A DNA stretch of 64,000 nt from Boswellia sacra (lineage: Eukaryota; Streptophyta; Magnoliopsida; Sapindales; Burseraceae): NCBI GenBank assembly GCA_013180625.2, contig SNVD02009970.1, positions 124,001 to 188,000 on the forward strand, given 5' to 3'. Under the pieces are notes generated by a model. That model saw only the letters and a list, made by a program, of their open reading frames with translations, was not told where the DNA came from and did not search any database. The position numbers and the translations under genes were made by a program. Below are positions 36,001 through 50,400 of this stretch, in pieces (position 1 is the stretch's first letter; every line of letters starts with the position of its first letter).

Positions 36001-36313
36001 CCGGGGGTGTTTAGTCAAAGACCTACATACCATATTCTGTCCTATGTCACTGCATCCCAATAAACAAATCCCAACAAGCCCATAATCCTTCCCACGTCAT
36101 TGTGCTGGTCTACGCATTGCATTGTATATTCTGGAATCCAAAATCCTCTATCCCCGAACACGCCTTTACATTGTTTACATTTATAAATAAAACACAAATT
36201 TTTTTATCTTTTAATTTCTCGTATTTTAGTTGGTTGCCATGCGTCTGCGTTTCAGCTTTTTTCTGGTTCTCGTGACACTCCAAAAACTCACCGTTTCTGC
36301 GCTCTCACTCAAG
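33054..36313. other. Intergenic, 3' of the oxidoreductase and 5' of VIH
   Basis: AT-rich with no recognisable gene. A short GC-rich patch at 34840-34905 (CAGCCGCC, GGTCCCC, CCGCCACCCGG) stands out but has no convincing coding or repeat structure. Confidence 0.45.
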
Positions 36314-36325
36314 CACGTGACGTCA
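36314..36325. promoter_or_regulatory. G-box fused to palindromic TGACGTCA
   Basis: CACGTGACGTCA combines a G-box (CACGTG) with the palindrome TGACGTCA, the strongest plant bZIP target type, followed at once by ACGTG. It lies about 175 bp upstream of the VIH start codon. Binding and function are inferred from the motif only. Confidence 0.5.
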
Positions 36326-36454
36326 ACGTGATTGCTTTGCGGTTTCTCCGGTATCATTTTTCCTTTTTCCTCGGCGGTAGCTGCACTGCAGCTGTTTATA
36401 TTCGCGCTAAACGACGCTCTGCTTCGGTCGTTTTTGAGGGAGGGAGGAGGAGAG

Positions 36455-36458
<4 letters not shown>

Positions 36459-36490
<32 letters not shown>
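36459..36490 (+). repeat. (AG)16 tract abutting the VIH start codon
   Basis: Sixteen perfect AG units end one base before ATGG at 36491, so the repeat forms the last 32 bases of the VIH leader. The frame is open upstream through the repeat (it would read Arg-Glu repeats) but contains no in-frame ATG, which supports initiation at 36491. Confidence 0.9.
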
Positions 36491-36494
<4 letters not shown>

Positions 36495-39400
36495 GAGTTG
36501 AGGAAGGAGATGTTAATAAAAAAATAACCATTGGCGTCTGCGTTATGGAAAAGAAGGTGAAATGTACCTGCGAGGTTCTTGTTTACTTTTTTTTTGTTTT
36601 CTTGTTTTTGATTTTGAAAACGAAACAAAAATATGTATATTTGATTCAAGTTACATTCGATGTGAATTTATAGGTTTTTTCTGCTCCGATGGGACAGATT
36701 CTGGATAGATTACAAATGTTTGGTGAATTTGAGGTAGATGAATATGAACATTTTTTCCTTCTTCTTCTTCTTCTTCTTTTTTTTTTTCCCCCGACTTTGT
36801 TTGTGTTTGTGTTTGGATACGATGTGATTAGCACGTGTAAGGAGTTTATTGGTAGTAGTGTGAATGTTATGCTGTGTCTAATGTTGTAGATCATACATTT
36901 CGGGGACAAGGCTATTCTTGAAGATCCGATCGAAAGGTACGTACATTTTTATATGATTAGCTGAAACGATGTGTTTTGGTTTCACTTCGTGTCATGATGC
37001 GTAATGTTAATGGCTTGTTATGATGAAAAAGTTAATGGAGTTTTTTTTTTTTTTCCTTTTTTGTTTCTTAGTACGGAGATGAAAACAGTGTTGCTCTGCA
37101 TTCTCACTTTAGTGAGAGTTTTAGTTATCAGAGAAATATAACTGTCTTACTTAACAGCAGTTTTCATACTTTTTCTGGATGCAAAATGTAAATTCTCTAA
37201 AAAATTTCATGCTGATTATGAGGAGGTTAAGTTTGGGAGCTGTAAGGGCATGACACGTGTACATACAAGCACATGTTGATCAATCAACTTGGAACTGGAT
37301 TCATTATGATGACTTTTCGAGACAGAATTAAAGAAAACTTTTGGTGTCAACGAGATATCTAAACTGTACAGTATTTGCTTATTTCAGCTGGCCAATCTGT
37401 GATTGCTTGATTGCGTTCTATTCCACTGGTTATCCCCTCGAAAAGGCTGAGGCATATGCTGCATTAAGGAAGTAAGTACTACATTGGTTGCATATTAAAT
37501 TTATGGTTTTTTCCATTATTTTGAATTTCCCTTTTGATAGCTATTTCTTTCTTTTTCTTGGAAGAAGGTGGCTTCTTGTGTATACTTTTCCGTGTACTTC
37601 AGACATGCGTCTATGGTGTCATTTGAACGAATAAATATCTTAAAAAAAGCATTTATTCTCCTATCTTGCTGACATTAATGTATTATATTGTATGACCGCT
37701 CACTCAATGCTAGTTAAGCTACATCAATCTTTTGAATTAGTTCTTCATTGTTTAGTATTCATGAAATGAAATTCTCTGGTTTATGGATCTTATATTATAT
37801 AATCTATCCATTTGCAAAATATTTTAGTGCTTCTCTCTTGTGCTCATATTTTCAGGCCTTTTCTGGTAAATAAATTGGAGCCGCAACATCTTCTCCATGA
37901 TCGGAGGAAGGTATATGAGGTATGCAGAATTTCCTTCTTATCCTTAGAGATTGTATCTTTGCTTGGTCATGCATCTTTGGAAGCATGTTCAACACAATTT
38001 TTCTCTTGACCCTTATAACAATCTGATCATTGTTTTTGCATAGTCTTGCCTCTGTATGAGGAGGGATGAAATTACTCACATCTCAGAAATCGTGCATTTA
38101 TCCTTCATGCTTATGGCCAATTAAAAAAAAGGGTAAATAAAATAGAACTGTCCCTCTCCCCTTCTTCTTTTGCCGTGGATGGGAGGGGGGATGGTCAGTG
38201 CTCCTCTTCCATCTACAAAAAGAAATTAATTAACTGTATCATGTTAATTGTACTCTGTAATGTCTCCAGTTGTTCCAGAAATTGACTAATGTATTATTTT
38301 GGGGATCTCAGCGACTTGAAATGTTTGGAATCCCTGTTCCTAGGTACGCCCTTGTAAATAGGGAAGTACCATATCAGGAGCTGGATTATTTTATTGAGGA
38401 AGAAGATTTTGTTGAGGTTCATGGGAATCGTTTCTGGAAGCCATTTGTAGAGAAGCCTGTTCATGGTGAGCCTTCTCTTGGTGGAATATTTTGTTGATGA
38501 GGAAGATTTTGTTTTCTATATGCTGCTTCTCATTAACTTTCCGGCAAATAAATGGAATCTTGTAATTTATACATGTTTGTTGCATCATGAAGTCCTTAAA
38601 CCTTGCTCAAAAAGTATATAAGTAACTCCTTGAATTTCTGGCTAAATTTCATATGGAGCTTCATCAATGGCATCATTCTTGCACTTAAAAGTTTAAGAAT
38701 GTTTGTGCTTACCCTTTCATTTAGTTGATGAATAGCTCATTATTGTGATGTAATGCCTCACAACATGCTTTTATATGAGATGGCTCATTGTTATTCTCAT
38801 CTTTTCTTTGATTTGACCATGGCTATGTAAAAACTTTTTTGTAATCATAATAATTGCACAATCTTTTTCCTCATTGAGTTCTGCTTCTCCTTTGAATAAG
38901 AAACAATATATGAGGTTGGTTTTAATTGTAAAATTTGCTTAACGTGCTCAACATTTTTTTTAAAATTTAAATATTTAATTTAAAAAATAATTAAAATTGA
39001 AATAGGAGGGGATTCTGTGTTTTTGTTGTTTTCCAACAAGACTCAGGTGATAATCATGTATTGACCTATGAAATCGCTAACACATGCATTTTTAAGTCCA
39101 TGTATCTGTGTAGTTCAAAGTTTGAATTTCAATATTTTACGTTTTTCACATTCTGTTTTCCAGGTTCTTTCAAAATCTTACCTGATAAGTAAATTCATAT
39201 TAGAGCGTAATATATGATTTTTCCTATAAATTTGTGTGACTCTTGCCTCATTATGTAAATTTTGCTTTCTTGTGTGGATATGTGGCAAGGGCTCTAATGT
39301 TCCGCTTTTGTAAGGTGATGATCATAGCATTATGATATACTATCCAAGCTCAGCGGGTGGGGGTATGAAGGAATTATTCAGGAAGGTGCGTGTATCTGTT

Positions 39401-41376
39401 GCTCTTCTCTCTCTTGCTGTTTTCTCTTTTTTAATTAAATTTGGATTCAAAATTTTGTTACTTCTATTTATTTTGTAATATCATTTCTAATATCTTTGCG
39501 CCTAGATGATTCCTCTATCAAAGGATCATCCACCATTAAAAGGATATAGGCATATTTGATAGATTGTAAATGTGAATGAATTATACTCTTTTGGTTAAAT
39601 CTTTCGGCTTAAAAATGTAGCCTGTTTTCAGTAGGGGTGGACTTTTGTCTTTTCTGAGTACTTGTCATAAACAATGGCAGTTCAATTATTTTTATTAGAT
39701 GGGTGTGGGTTGATTTTGCAGATGCACTTAGTTTTTGCTTGCTTTTTCTTAACAATGCTTTGGAGTACTGTCATCTATATTGTAATTTTGTTATAGCATT
39801 TCAACATGCCTAGCAGCTTGTCTGTGCTTGTTTGGTGATTCTTCTGTGAGTATTGATGAATTTAAGATTGCACCTGTATCTGATCAAATTTTGATTATAG
39901 ATTGGAAACCGGTCAAGTGAGTTTCATCCAGAGGTCAGAAGAGTGAGGCGTGAAGGCTCTTATATATATGAGGAATTTATGCCAACAGGAGGAACAGATG
40001 TCAAGGTTGTATAAAGTTTTTCTAGTCCGTTTGTTTTTATTTTAGGGAACTCATCTCATGTCTTATTGTCCAAAGCTTCTTGAAAGTTTCTCCTTTTACA
40101 ACCTTTCCTGTTCCAGAACTTCAATGCCATAATGTTTGTTATTTCTTGGCTTTGAGGATGTTGCATGTACCATGAAAAGTTTTCATCCTTTCAAAATTTG
40201 TTAGGGTTATTGTTCCACATGTTCTATGTGAGTAGTTTTTAAATTTTAATTCTTCCTTTCGACTAACTGGGAATTAATGTCTATACTTTGTGAGCTACAT
40301 AGGTATTCTTCCAAGGTACAAATTTTTAGGAGATGCTGTTCACTCTTATGGTTCTTAGCCAATTGTTGCTTTTATTCTTTATTGTTTCTGTTATTATTAT
40401 TATTATTCATTCTGGGAATTCCAAATTAAATTCATATCTGTAATGACTGCTCTTACGCAATCTTATATTATTACCATTCTACTTTGACTTTCTAAGTGCT
40501 TGCTTGAGCATCTTGTCAAATAATGTAGGTGTATACTGTTGGTCCTGAATATGCACATGCTGAGGCGAGGAAGTCTCCAGTTGTTGATGGTGTTGTTATG
40601 AGAAATCCTGATGGCAAGGAAGTAAGTCTCCCATGCAATACTACTAGTTTATGAAACCACACATCTTCCTTCTTTCTCCCTTTATTGTCTTTTCCATGTC
40701 AACCATGCTATCTCTTTCATTTTCACTCTCTTTTTACTGTGTACCTCTAAATTCCAAAAACTCGGATCTTCAGCTTCTTGTCATTTAATCTTCTATCTTG
40801 CTACTAATTCTAAGAGTTTATATATATTTTTTATTTTTTATCCTTTATCAATTGGTATTGCTGCTTTCTTGTCGTATCTCAGGTGGTTGTTGAACATTAT
40901 GATGTTTGAAATATATTTTCTATTCTTGTTACTCTTGACAGGTAAGATATCCGGTATTACTGACACCTAATGAGAAGCAAATGGCAAGAGAGGTTTGCAT
41001 GGCATTTGGGCAAGCGGTATGTACACATGATAACCAGTGAACATGTTTCTCCAACTTCTGATGTGTTATTGTTACACCATGACTGAATGATCTATTGAAA
41101 ACTCTCTATTTCCTTGCGCAGGCAATAATTAATTTAATGTTGCTTTGAAATGATTGCTAGGTGCAGATATGTGAATGGGTTGTTTACATTATTAATCTTT
41201 GTTATTACTGTATCAAAAAATGAACTTTCTAGAGCTCATTGGATAACAATGTTTTCTTACTTGCGTATTCTGAATTAATCATATCTTAATGTTAGCTTCT
41301 TGAGCTATTGTATGCAGTCATTTGTTTGCCTTGCTTTGCTATCCTGCTTACCAGTTCTGTCATTTGAACTTCATAG

Positions 41377-41414
<38 letters not shown>

Positions 41415-44400
41415 GTTGTACTTTTATTGTTGGATTTTCTCTCTCGCTCGCTCACTCTCTTGAATTTTTTTATAATGGGTATCTGTAAACATCTGATACT
41501 TCCTCTTAACATATTAAGTAGAATAGTGGGTTATACAAAGATGATAAAATGTTGTCATATGGTTTGTTCAGTGCATAATTTGTTTACTTGCTTGCTGATA
41601 CATGTGAATGCTCATATAACATACTATCTCTATTAAGGCTTCAATTACATGTTGGATAGTTATCATTTAAAACCATTCACTGAAGTTACTTTTCCTTGCA
41701 GGTTTGTGGTTTTGATCTATTGCGTTGTGAGGGGCGATCCTATGTTTGTGATGTAAATGGATGGAGCTTTGTTAAGAATTCTTACAAGTAATGCTTCATT
41801 ATCTTGTATGGTTATGTTATTATTTGTTGGTGGTGTTTGTTTTGTAGTACATTTCTGAATAACTCTTCGATGTAAATATATATGTTAGGACATGAAAATT
41901 TGTTGTCCTCCTAAGTTCATTTTAAGTTTAATACTTTTCGCATTGCCCCTTTTCTTGCGGGAGGGAAAGGATCAGAAACCACGTCTGTGAGGTGACGCCT
42001 AGTATAATGATGTTTTTACTTCATTCTCAACTGTCAGTCTTTATGTTGAAATGAGGTCATTTATTACATGTAAATATCTTTATGCTTTTAATTTGTTTCA
42101 TCTGATCACATGGAATATTAATCAAAATTTATAAAAGATTTTCATTTTCTTCTATTATTTTCTCATATTTTGTCTCTTACATCAGAAGGCTGGTTGGTTT
42201 GAATCTTTCTTTTTGTCCTTATACCCTTGCCTCTATCCATCCCTAAAACTAAAATAAATCCCCCCGTCCCCCCTACCCTAGTGTTAGTGCATGTAGATCC
42301 CAGGGCCCATTGTATAACAACTAAGAGACTTATCAGCTAACTTTTTTCATACCGTCCTGTTGTTGTCTACAGTTCTCTTATTTTTATTTGCTGTGAAAGT
42401 ATGTAAGATTTCTCTTTCCAAACACAGGTATTATGATGATGCTGCTTGTGTGCTGAGGAAGATGTTTTTAGAAGCAAAAGCTCCTCATCTCTCTTCAGCA
42501 ATTGCACCATCTTTACCATGGAAACAAAATGAAACAGTACAGCCTTCTGAGGGACTAACTCGTCAAGGAAGTGGCCTTGGTACATTTGGGCAGTCTGAAG
42601 AGCTGCGTTGCGTGATTGTTGTTATGCGCCAGTATGTTGTCGTACTTCCCTTGGTGTACCTGGTCTAGTAGAAAATTTCTTCTGCCTTCTTATTTCTATT
42701 TTATGTGGGCAGTGGTGATAGAACTCCTAAGCAAAAGGTGAAGTTGAAAGTTACGGAAGAAAAATTGCTAAACTTGATGTTAAAGTACAATGGTGGCCGT
42801 CCTAGGGCTGAGGTGGTTTTTCTTTTACTTAAATATTTTCCCTTTTTATGGTAAAATTTGAATTAAAGGACGGCATTCTAGATTTTACTTTTTCATTATT
42901 TTAGGCTAACTGCTTCTATATGGGTTCATTGTTCTTTTTATTGCAGACAAAGCTTAAAAGTGCTGTCCAGTTGCAAGATCTGTTAGATGCCACACGAATG
43001 CTTGTCCCTCGTTCGAGGTTTCCTTTTTATGTCTAATAATTTACTGATTTAATTTTGTATATGCTTTATATGCAATAACTTCAACCACCACCCTCCTAAA
43101 GGAAATTTTCCAAGAGATGATTTGATGTATGATATCAATGAGCCAAGCTGCACAGAAAGTTAAGTTGCTCAAGCTTACTAACTGATGAGTTTCGTGGACA
43201 CTGATAAATAAACAAATCTTTTTTCTTTTTTTTTAAAGACAATTTCTAGCATTGTAAAAATATGTAACTAATAACATCCATAATTTGAGTGAAATTCTAA
43301 AAGTTGTCCAATGATTTATTTATTTCTTGTTGGTAATTTTTTAATCAAATATGAAGGTCTTTTCTTCTTTGCAGCATGGTATGGTATTAGACCAAAGTTG
43401 ACATAAGGTCTAGAAAAGCAGCCTCGGTGTGAATTCCATTTATTGTTTAATCCTTTGCTTTAAAGGACATTTTACATAATTAATTAGCAGCAGGCCGAAT
43501 CTTCTATAAGACACCAACAATAATTAATGATGCTTATTTGTACTCTGTAGGTCAGGTCGTGAAAGTGATAGTGAGGCAGAAGATGTTGAGCATGCTGACA
43601 AGCTTCGTCAAGTTAAAGCAGTGCTTGAAGAGGTTATTTCCGGCTGACTAACTGAAACTTATTTACCTTCTTTAATAAGAAAGAGAACATTTTGTTAGAA
43701 AAAAGGTTTTTTTTTTTTTTTTTCCGGTTAGTGCTGTAATGGTTAGTTTGCAAGGTGCCTAAGTAAAATGATAATCTCTTATGCAAATTTCCTTTCAGTT
43801 AATCCCCTTTAATATTGCATGGTGCGTATATGTCACTTTGAAATTTTAGCTATGCAGGGAGGGCATTTTTCTGGTATTTATAGGAAAGTTCAACTAAAGC
43901 CGCTAAAATGGGTTAAAGTTATGAAAAGTAATGGTGAAGAGGAAGAGCGACCAGTTGAAGCTCTGATGGTTCTTAAATATGGAGGTGTTCTTACACATGC
44001 TGGGAGAAAGCAGGTGTTAGCAATTACTCTCTCATGGATACTTATAATTTGTATTTGCATATATAATTAAGTTTGATAGTGTTGCTGCTGAGAAGTATAT
44101 TCTTATTATGTTGTGCGGAATACCTTTTTAATTATCCTCCATTCATTACGTAAGCTTTTTATTTCATTTATTTATTTTTGTTTTCATTTTAATATTTTTC
44201 AGGCAGAAGAATTGGGTAGATTCTTCCGAAATAATATGTACCCTGGTCAGAATAATGGATCCTTTTCTAACCAGTAATTTCACATTTATTTAAAACAAAT
44301 ATGTTGTGAGTTAATTTGCTTAGTTTTTCCTTCCAATGTCTGTCTATAATTGAAGAGTGAGCATTCTTTTGCTGTTTTTCATGCTTTTTATGGTAACTCT

Positions 44401-47400
44401 ACACTCATATGAAGTACAGTACTGTTTTGAATGTACTTTTCTGTATTTTCAGTTGGCATATTCCTATGTAATTATTATATGTTTCTGCAACTCAATTGAA
44501 TGTGTAGGCAAATCGTAGATGATTAATGGGCGAAGAGGTCTTTTGACTACTTCATTAACTTTTCCTCAAACTGCAGTTTGGAAGCCTATATAAGTCAAAT
44601 ATCCAACATAAGTCATAAGGCTTTGTAACTGGCTAACTAGTATACTACTGCTTATAATCCATGCCATATCATATTGATTTGGATATGTTTGTGGTCAGCC
44701 CTGTGACATAATTTACCTGGATAGAGCAACTTGACACATTTTCTGACTTGTTTTCTTTACTTACACCTTTTTTTTTCCTCATTGCTGAAGAATTACCATT
44801 CAAGCATCTATATGCCATTGTTTTCTAATAAATTCTTTCTTCAAGCTGTCTTGACTTGCTAAATGGGGTCTTTTACATATCATGCAAGAAAATGCAGCTC
44901 ACTGTATCAATGGCTTTCTGAGCTTTTCCTAATAACATAGTACATGATTGCAGGTGAAGGTACTGGTCTACTACGACTTCATAGCACATATCGGCATGAT
45001 CTCAAAATTTACAGCTCTGATGAAGGCCGTGTTCAGGTATAAGCTTACTGATGCACAGATGAGACTGTAGAATATGATCTTTGGTGACTTTATTTTGAAA
45101 GGACTAAATTGCCAAATAAGCAAGGGTTTTGTTGACAGATGTCTGCTGCAGCATTTGCCAAAGGCCTTCTTGACCTTGAAGGGCAGTTGACGCCTATCCT
45201 GGTCTGTAGCCTTTTCCTTGACAGATTTTTTGACTGCTTATTGACATTGAATGTCTATGTCTGACTTGGTCACTGTTTTCAAGGTTTCCCTTGTTAGCAA
45301 GGACTCCTCTATGTTGGATGGACTTGATAATGCCAGCAGTGAGATGGAAGAAGCGAAGGTTTATTTCCTCAACTTGGTTTATGCATGTGTTCTCATACAT
45401 TATGTGTCAGTACTCATGAACTTAAGTTCTTGGTTTGATTAATGACATTATTTTCTCAGTCCTTTTTTCTTTTTTTCTGGTTAAAGATAATGATTGAGAT
45501 TGTTGTCCTTAGAAGATTGCAATTCAAGTTGGTCAGGAGTATACACCTTTTCTTGTTTCTTGTTACACAATTTGGTTTAAAGAATGTTTTCTACTGCAAA
45601 TATGACCTGACTTAATGCTCATTTTGACCATTGAGACACGGTTAGACTTGTGAATGAATCTTGAATGGGATTCTCCTAATTAATGTTATAGAATTTTGCT
45701 TGCTATTTGAGATTTGGCAATGTTTGGGGAACTGCGATATGCTGTACCTTCACATTAGTTGTTTTTGATAAGAAACAGAGAATTTGTCTCGTGAAAATGT
45801 CTAAATGAATAACTTTATTCATCAATAACTGACCAAGGCTACTCTGATGGTACCAAATAACATACCATGGATATCTAGGTAAATTTGAGCCTGAGCTATA
45901 GGGTACCATTGGACATGGATGAAAACTCATGAGGTTTTTACTTTTGAGCACTTACCAAAAGTTTTGAATGCTTTTTCTGATAATTTTTTATTTTGATTCT
46001 CTGAAATACAATTAAATGTTTTGCAGGCTAGGTTGAATGAGATTATTACTTCTGGCTCAAAGAAAATTCATAGCAATGGATCATCTGAATTCCCTTGGAT
46101 GGCCGATGGAGTTGGGCTGCCACATAATGCTTCTGAACTTCTGCCCATACTGGTATTTACATTTTCCTTTTAGGTAAATCAAATACACTGCCTGTATTGA
46201 AGATAAAAATACATTCTCCTCAATCACGTTCAACTCAAATGAGAATTCTACTTATTAGATTATGTTGGCCGGCAGCAGCGGTTTGATTTATGAGTGCATT
46301 TGGCTAATTTTTATTACAGCCACAATGTTGAAATTAGTTTTTATTTCAAATTTCCTGATAGGTAAACATGTTATACTGTCTGATTCAATCTATGCTAACA
46401 AAGTGGTTTTATAGAAAAATTAAGTTGTGTGACGAGTCAAATCTGTATGATTGCTATGATTCTTGAATTATACATTGAAAACTTCCAAAATGCAGTTATT
46501 GCTGATGAACCATCTGATACTCTTCCATGTATCAATTTCATGCATAACATAGCCTCAAAGTGAGCAAGTGTATATGGATCCAAGATTGTCTTTCTGGGAG
46601 GAGATGACCAAACTATATATCCCAGTTGCTGAACTAATTGTTAGTTTGACATTTGGGAGCGCTTTGCTGCAGGACTCTTCTATGGATACTGCTTTGAGTA
46701 CTCATTTTCTATTAGTGTATGCAGTTAGGATATGTGAATATAAAAGAAAGTAGAACTTCTACCATTGTGGTTTGCTTGAGTGTCTGTTGGAACCAGTTCA
46801 CTTTTCTAATCAAATTGCCTTAAAGATATTTCATGCCAATTGGGAAAATCAGCCCAAATTTATGATTGTTCCTCTTTTTAATTTTATTTTTTCCTCTGAT
46901 AAGTAGGTAAAGTTAACTAAGAAGGTCACGGAACAAGTAAGACTACTTGCCAAGGATGAAGATGAGAATCTTTCCGAGGCAGGCTCCTATGATGTAATTC
47001 CTCCATACGACCAAGCAAAGGCACTTGGTAAGACCAACATTGATGTTGATCGTATCGCTGCCGGATTACCCTGTGGTAGTGAGGGATTCCTTTTGATGTA
47101 CGCCCGTTGGAGAAAACTCGAAAGAGACTTGTATAATGAACGGAAATTGTAAGTTTTATCTTTCTTTCTATGATAATGCCTGGGATGGGGGTGTGCACTG
47201 TATTCTTTCAGCTGTTTTCTTCTGTTATTTTCCTTTCGTGCATCTGTTATTTGATTTCTAGCCGGTTCAAAATGGTCATTCTGGACATTGATTATGTTGG
47301 TATAGTAGCCTTAGCTCTATGGGGCCGGTTATGCTGAATCTTTGGTGTTAGCTGCTGGCCCCTTCCCATGATGATTTTTTTGACTAGTAGATAAAAGTAA

Positions 47401-50400
47401 TTGCTTAAATAATGGAATTTCACTATTATATTTCCTTAAATATAAGTGATTAAGGGAATTAATATTTAAATGTTGCATGTGCTAGTGTCTTGTACTGATT
47501 GAGTGGATATCTGGTCCATATTATATGTCTTCTTATTTTGTTATCTAAACATATCTTCATAGTTTCTACCACCAAAAAAAAAAAAAAAAGTGCTCTTGTT
47601 TTTCTGATGGATAAACTGACAATTTTTTTTTTTTGGCAGGCGATTTGACGTAACACAAATTCCAGATGTTTATGACTCTTGCAAGTGAGTAATCACTTTT
47701 TGCAGATATGAGTGATTCCAGAGTACCATTTCTTTTTACCACATTTATGCACTCTAGCAGCTATGTATTAATTAATTATGCCTTGTCATTAAAATTTTAT
47801 GCCAAGTTCAAAACTTTTCTTCCTATTCTTATCAATTTCCAGGAAGTCTAGGTATTAAGTTATTAAAACGTTATCACGTCTACCATCTTTCTACCTTTTT
47901 ATCATGAATGTGTTAGTCATTTGCTGCAGTCAAGGCAATGTCTCTAGAATCAGTCAAATATTTCCACATACTTAAAATTCGCCAACTCTGGAGAAGATGG
48001 TTTTTATTTATTATTTTATTGTCTTGGAGAACAATCCTTTTAAGAGACAAGACCATAATTTAGTTAAGAGGGGGAAAACAATCTTTTACTATCTTCCTGT
48101 TTATATAGACATGGTAGCCTGAAAGTTAGTGGATCAAGAGTGAATTCACGAGCCGTGAATGCTGGGCATGAGCCCGAAAGTTTAAGGAACATGATTTTCA
48201 ACTGCAGATGAGTATCATAATCAAAATGTTCGACTTAATAGAATTTTAGACGTGGGTGTAGTAATTTTTAACTCAGGGAGGCTAAACATGTCAGGAGTTT
48301 ATCCTGCTGCTCAATTATGTTTTCTATTGCATCAGAATCTAGTATGACTAAGAACTCAAATTGGATCTTCTTAACCCGGTCAAGAATTTCTTATGGGATG
48401 CCATTGCAGGAAAAATTTCATGGCCTTTATAATTATTGTCCATGCTATCCTGACATCACTAATTTTCATTTTTGACTTTCAATTTGACAGATATGATCTG
48501 TTGCATAATGCTCACCTTAACCTCGAAGGACTGGATGAGCTCTTCAAAGTTGCTCAGGTACACAGAGTAAACTGCTGTCTAAATTAATTTTTAGATGGAG
48601 ATTATTTGCATATTTTATCCCTGTTATGTCATCAACTCTCTTAAATTGCAATCGTATTGCACAATATTTCCATTTGCCTGTTAAGTGTAATGAATAAATG
48701 TAGGACTAACAAGTCTACAGGATATTTGCATGTCGATTTTATCCCTGCAATGTTGCTTTTTCATGGCTGTGCTTTATAGTTGTTGAAATAAAATTTTCCT
48801 TATATTGTGAATGGAAAACGAGTAGTTCCTACTTATAATTTTCTTAAGTATCTAACAATGTCCCCTAAGTTGCACATATTCGAAGGGGCAGGTGGGGCCA
48901 TTTTTACTTATTTGTTATTTTGTTTTAATGCTGCATGCTGTTGATGCAGTTACTTGCTGATGGCGTCATCCCTAACGAGTATGGAATTAATCCAAAGCAG
49001 AAACTGAAGATTGGTTCAAAGGTAAACTCTTCACTGTTGCTTCTCTCCAGTATAACTTTGAAATATTAGTTTTGTGATCTGATATCCTTGTTCAGCTTGT
49101 AACTGCCTATGAAATTCTTCACTCAATAAAAGGGCTCTTGGTGAGACTCTTCTATCATGTGATCACTGAACTTTGTTTATCATGGGGTTCCTTAATATTA
49201 GTCATTGCAAGTAAACAACTATGGGAGTTGAATGCAGTCTGTGTTTTTGTTATGAAAGTACTCATGTATTATAGAAAAGTGTCCCGTCCCAGCATTTAGT
49301 CCTGCCTGCCAACAACAGCCATGGGGCTTCCTTTGCCTTTTACGGCATTGATTCCCTATGATGCTATTGGTTATTATATTGTTGTACTCATATTTCAGAC
49401 TATGTTGCCTTTACCTCTTCATTTCTATACCCAAATTAATGTTGATAGATCAATGAATATGATGAATTCTTATCTTGTTGCAATTCAGATTGCTCGTCGT
49501 TTGTTGGGCAAAATTTTGATTGATTTGAGAAATACTCGTGAAGAAGCTATCGGTGTTGCGGAAGTAAAGAGTAATCAAGACCAAGGTGCTACATTGACTA
49601 TGATTGAAAAGGAAAATTCAGACTATCAGTTGAAGCTTTTCAACAAGACTGATGAAGTGAGAAGATCTAGTACTAGTGAAATGTCAATGGATCAGGAGGA
49701 CGATGATGATAAGGAGATCAAATACCGTTTGGATCCAAAGTAAATATATGAACTTTTCAAGTTCTGTTTTATTCCCTATTTTGAAGTTTGCACTCTTACG
49801 GTCTACTTATTTCCTGTTAGATATGCAAACGTCAAAACACCTGAACGCCATGTCCGGACACGTCTTTACTTTACATCAGTGAGTATAACATATACCTGTG
49901 TTATTTGCTTAGTCTTATAGCATCTTCGCTAAAGATGGTTATTAATCTCTCTCTTATTACTATTATTACTATAATATTTACTGTGTTCACTTTTACAATT
50001 TCTCCCATCTACTTCTTTTTATTTATTTATTTTTTTTGGGATGCCTTCGGGAGGAAAAAGTTTTTTTGTCTGTTCTTATTAGCTTCTTGTAAATATTTAC
50101 TTTTATCTATATTTGAATGACAGGAATCACATATCCATTCCCTCATGAATGTTCTTCGGTACTGTAACCTGGATGAATCCCTTCAAGGAGAGGATAGCCT
50201 TGTATGTCATGGTGCTTTGGAGCGTTTGTATAAAACCAAGGAGCTTGACTACATGAGTTATATTGTGCTGAGGATGTTTGAAAACACAGAGGTAAGTTCT
50301 GTGGAGGCAGTCTAGGGTGGTCAGTCAGACTGGTGAACTTTTGACCATGGCCTTGATTTGTTTTTATAAGGAAACCTGTTGGATCAAGGCTTTTGTCATA

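Noticed and set aside
36332..36490. N-terminal extension of VIH through the AG repeat
   Set aside because: The frame is open but has no ATG; it begins at a TTG. The conserved VIH start is at 36491.
49321..49488. Open frame preceding VIH exon 26
   Set aside because: It is read-through of intron sequence; conserved VIH sequence resumes at IARRLLGK after the acceptor ending at 49488.
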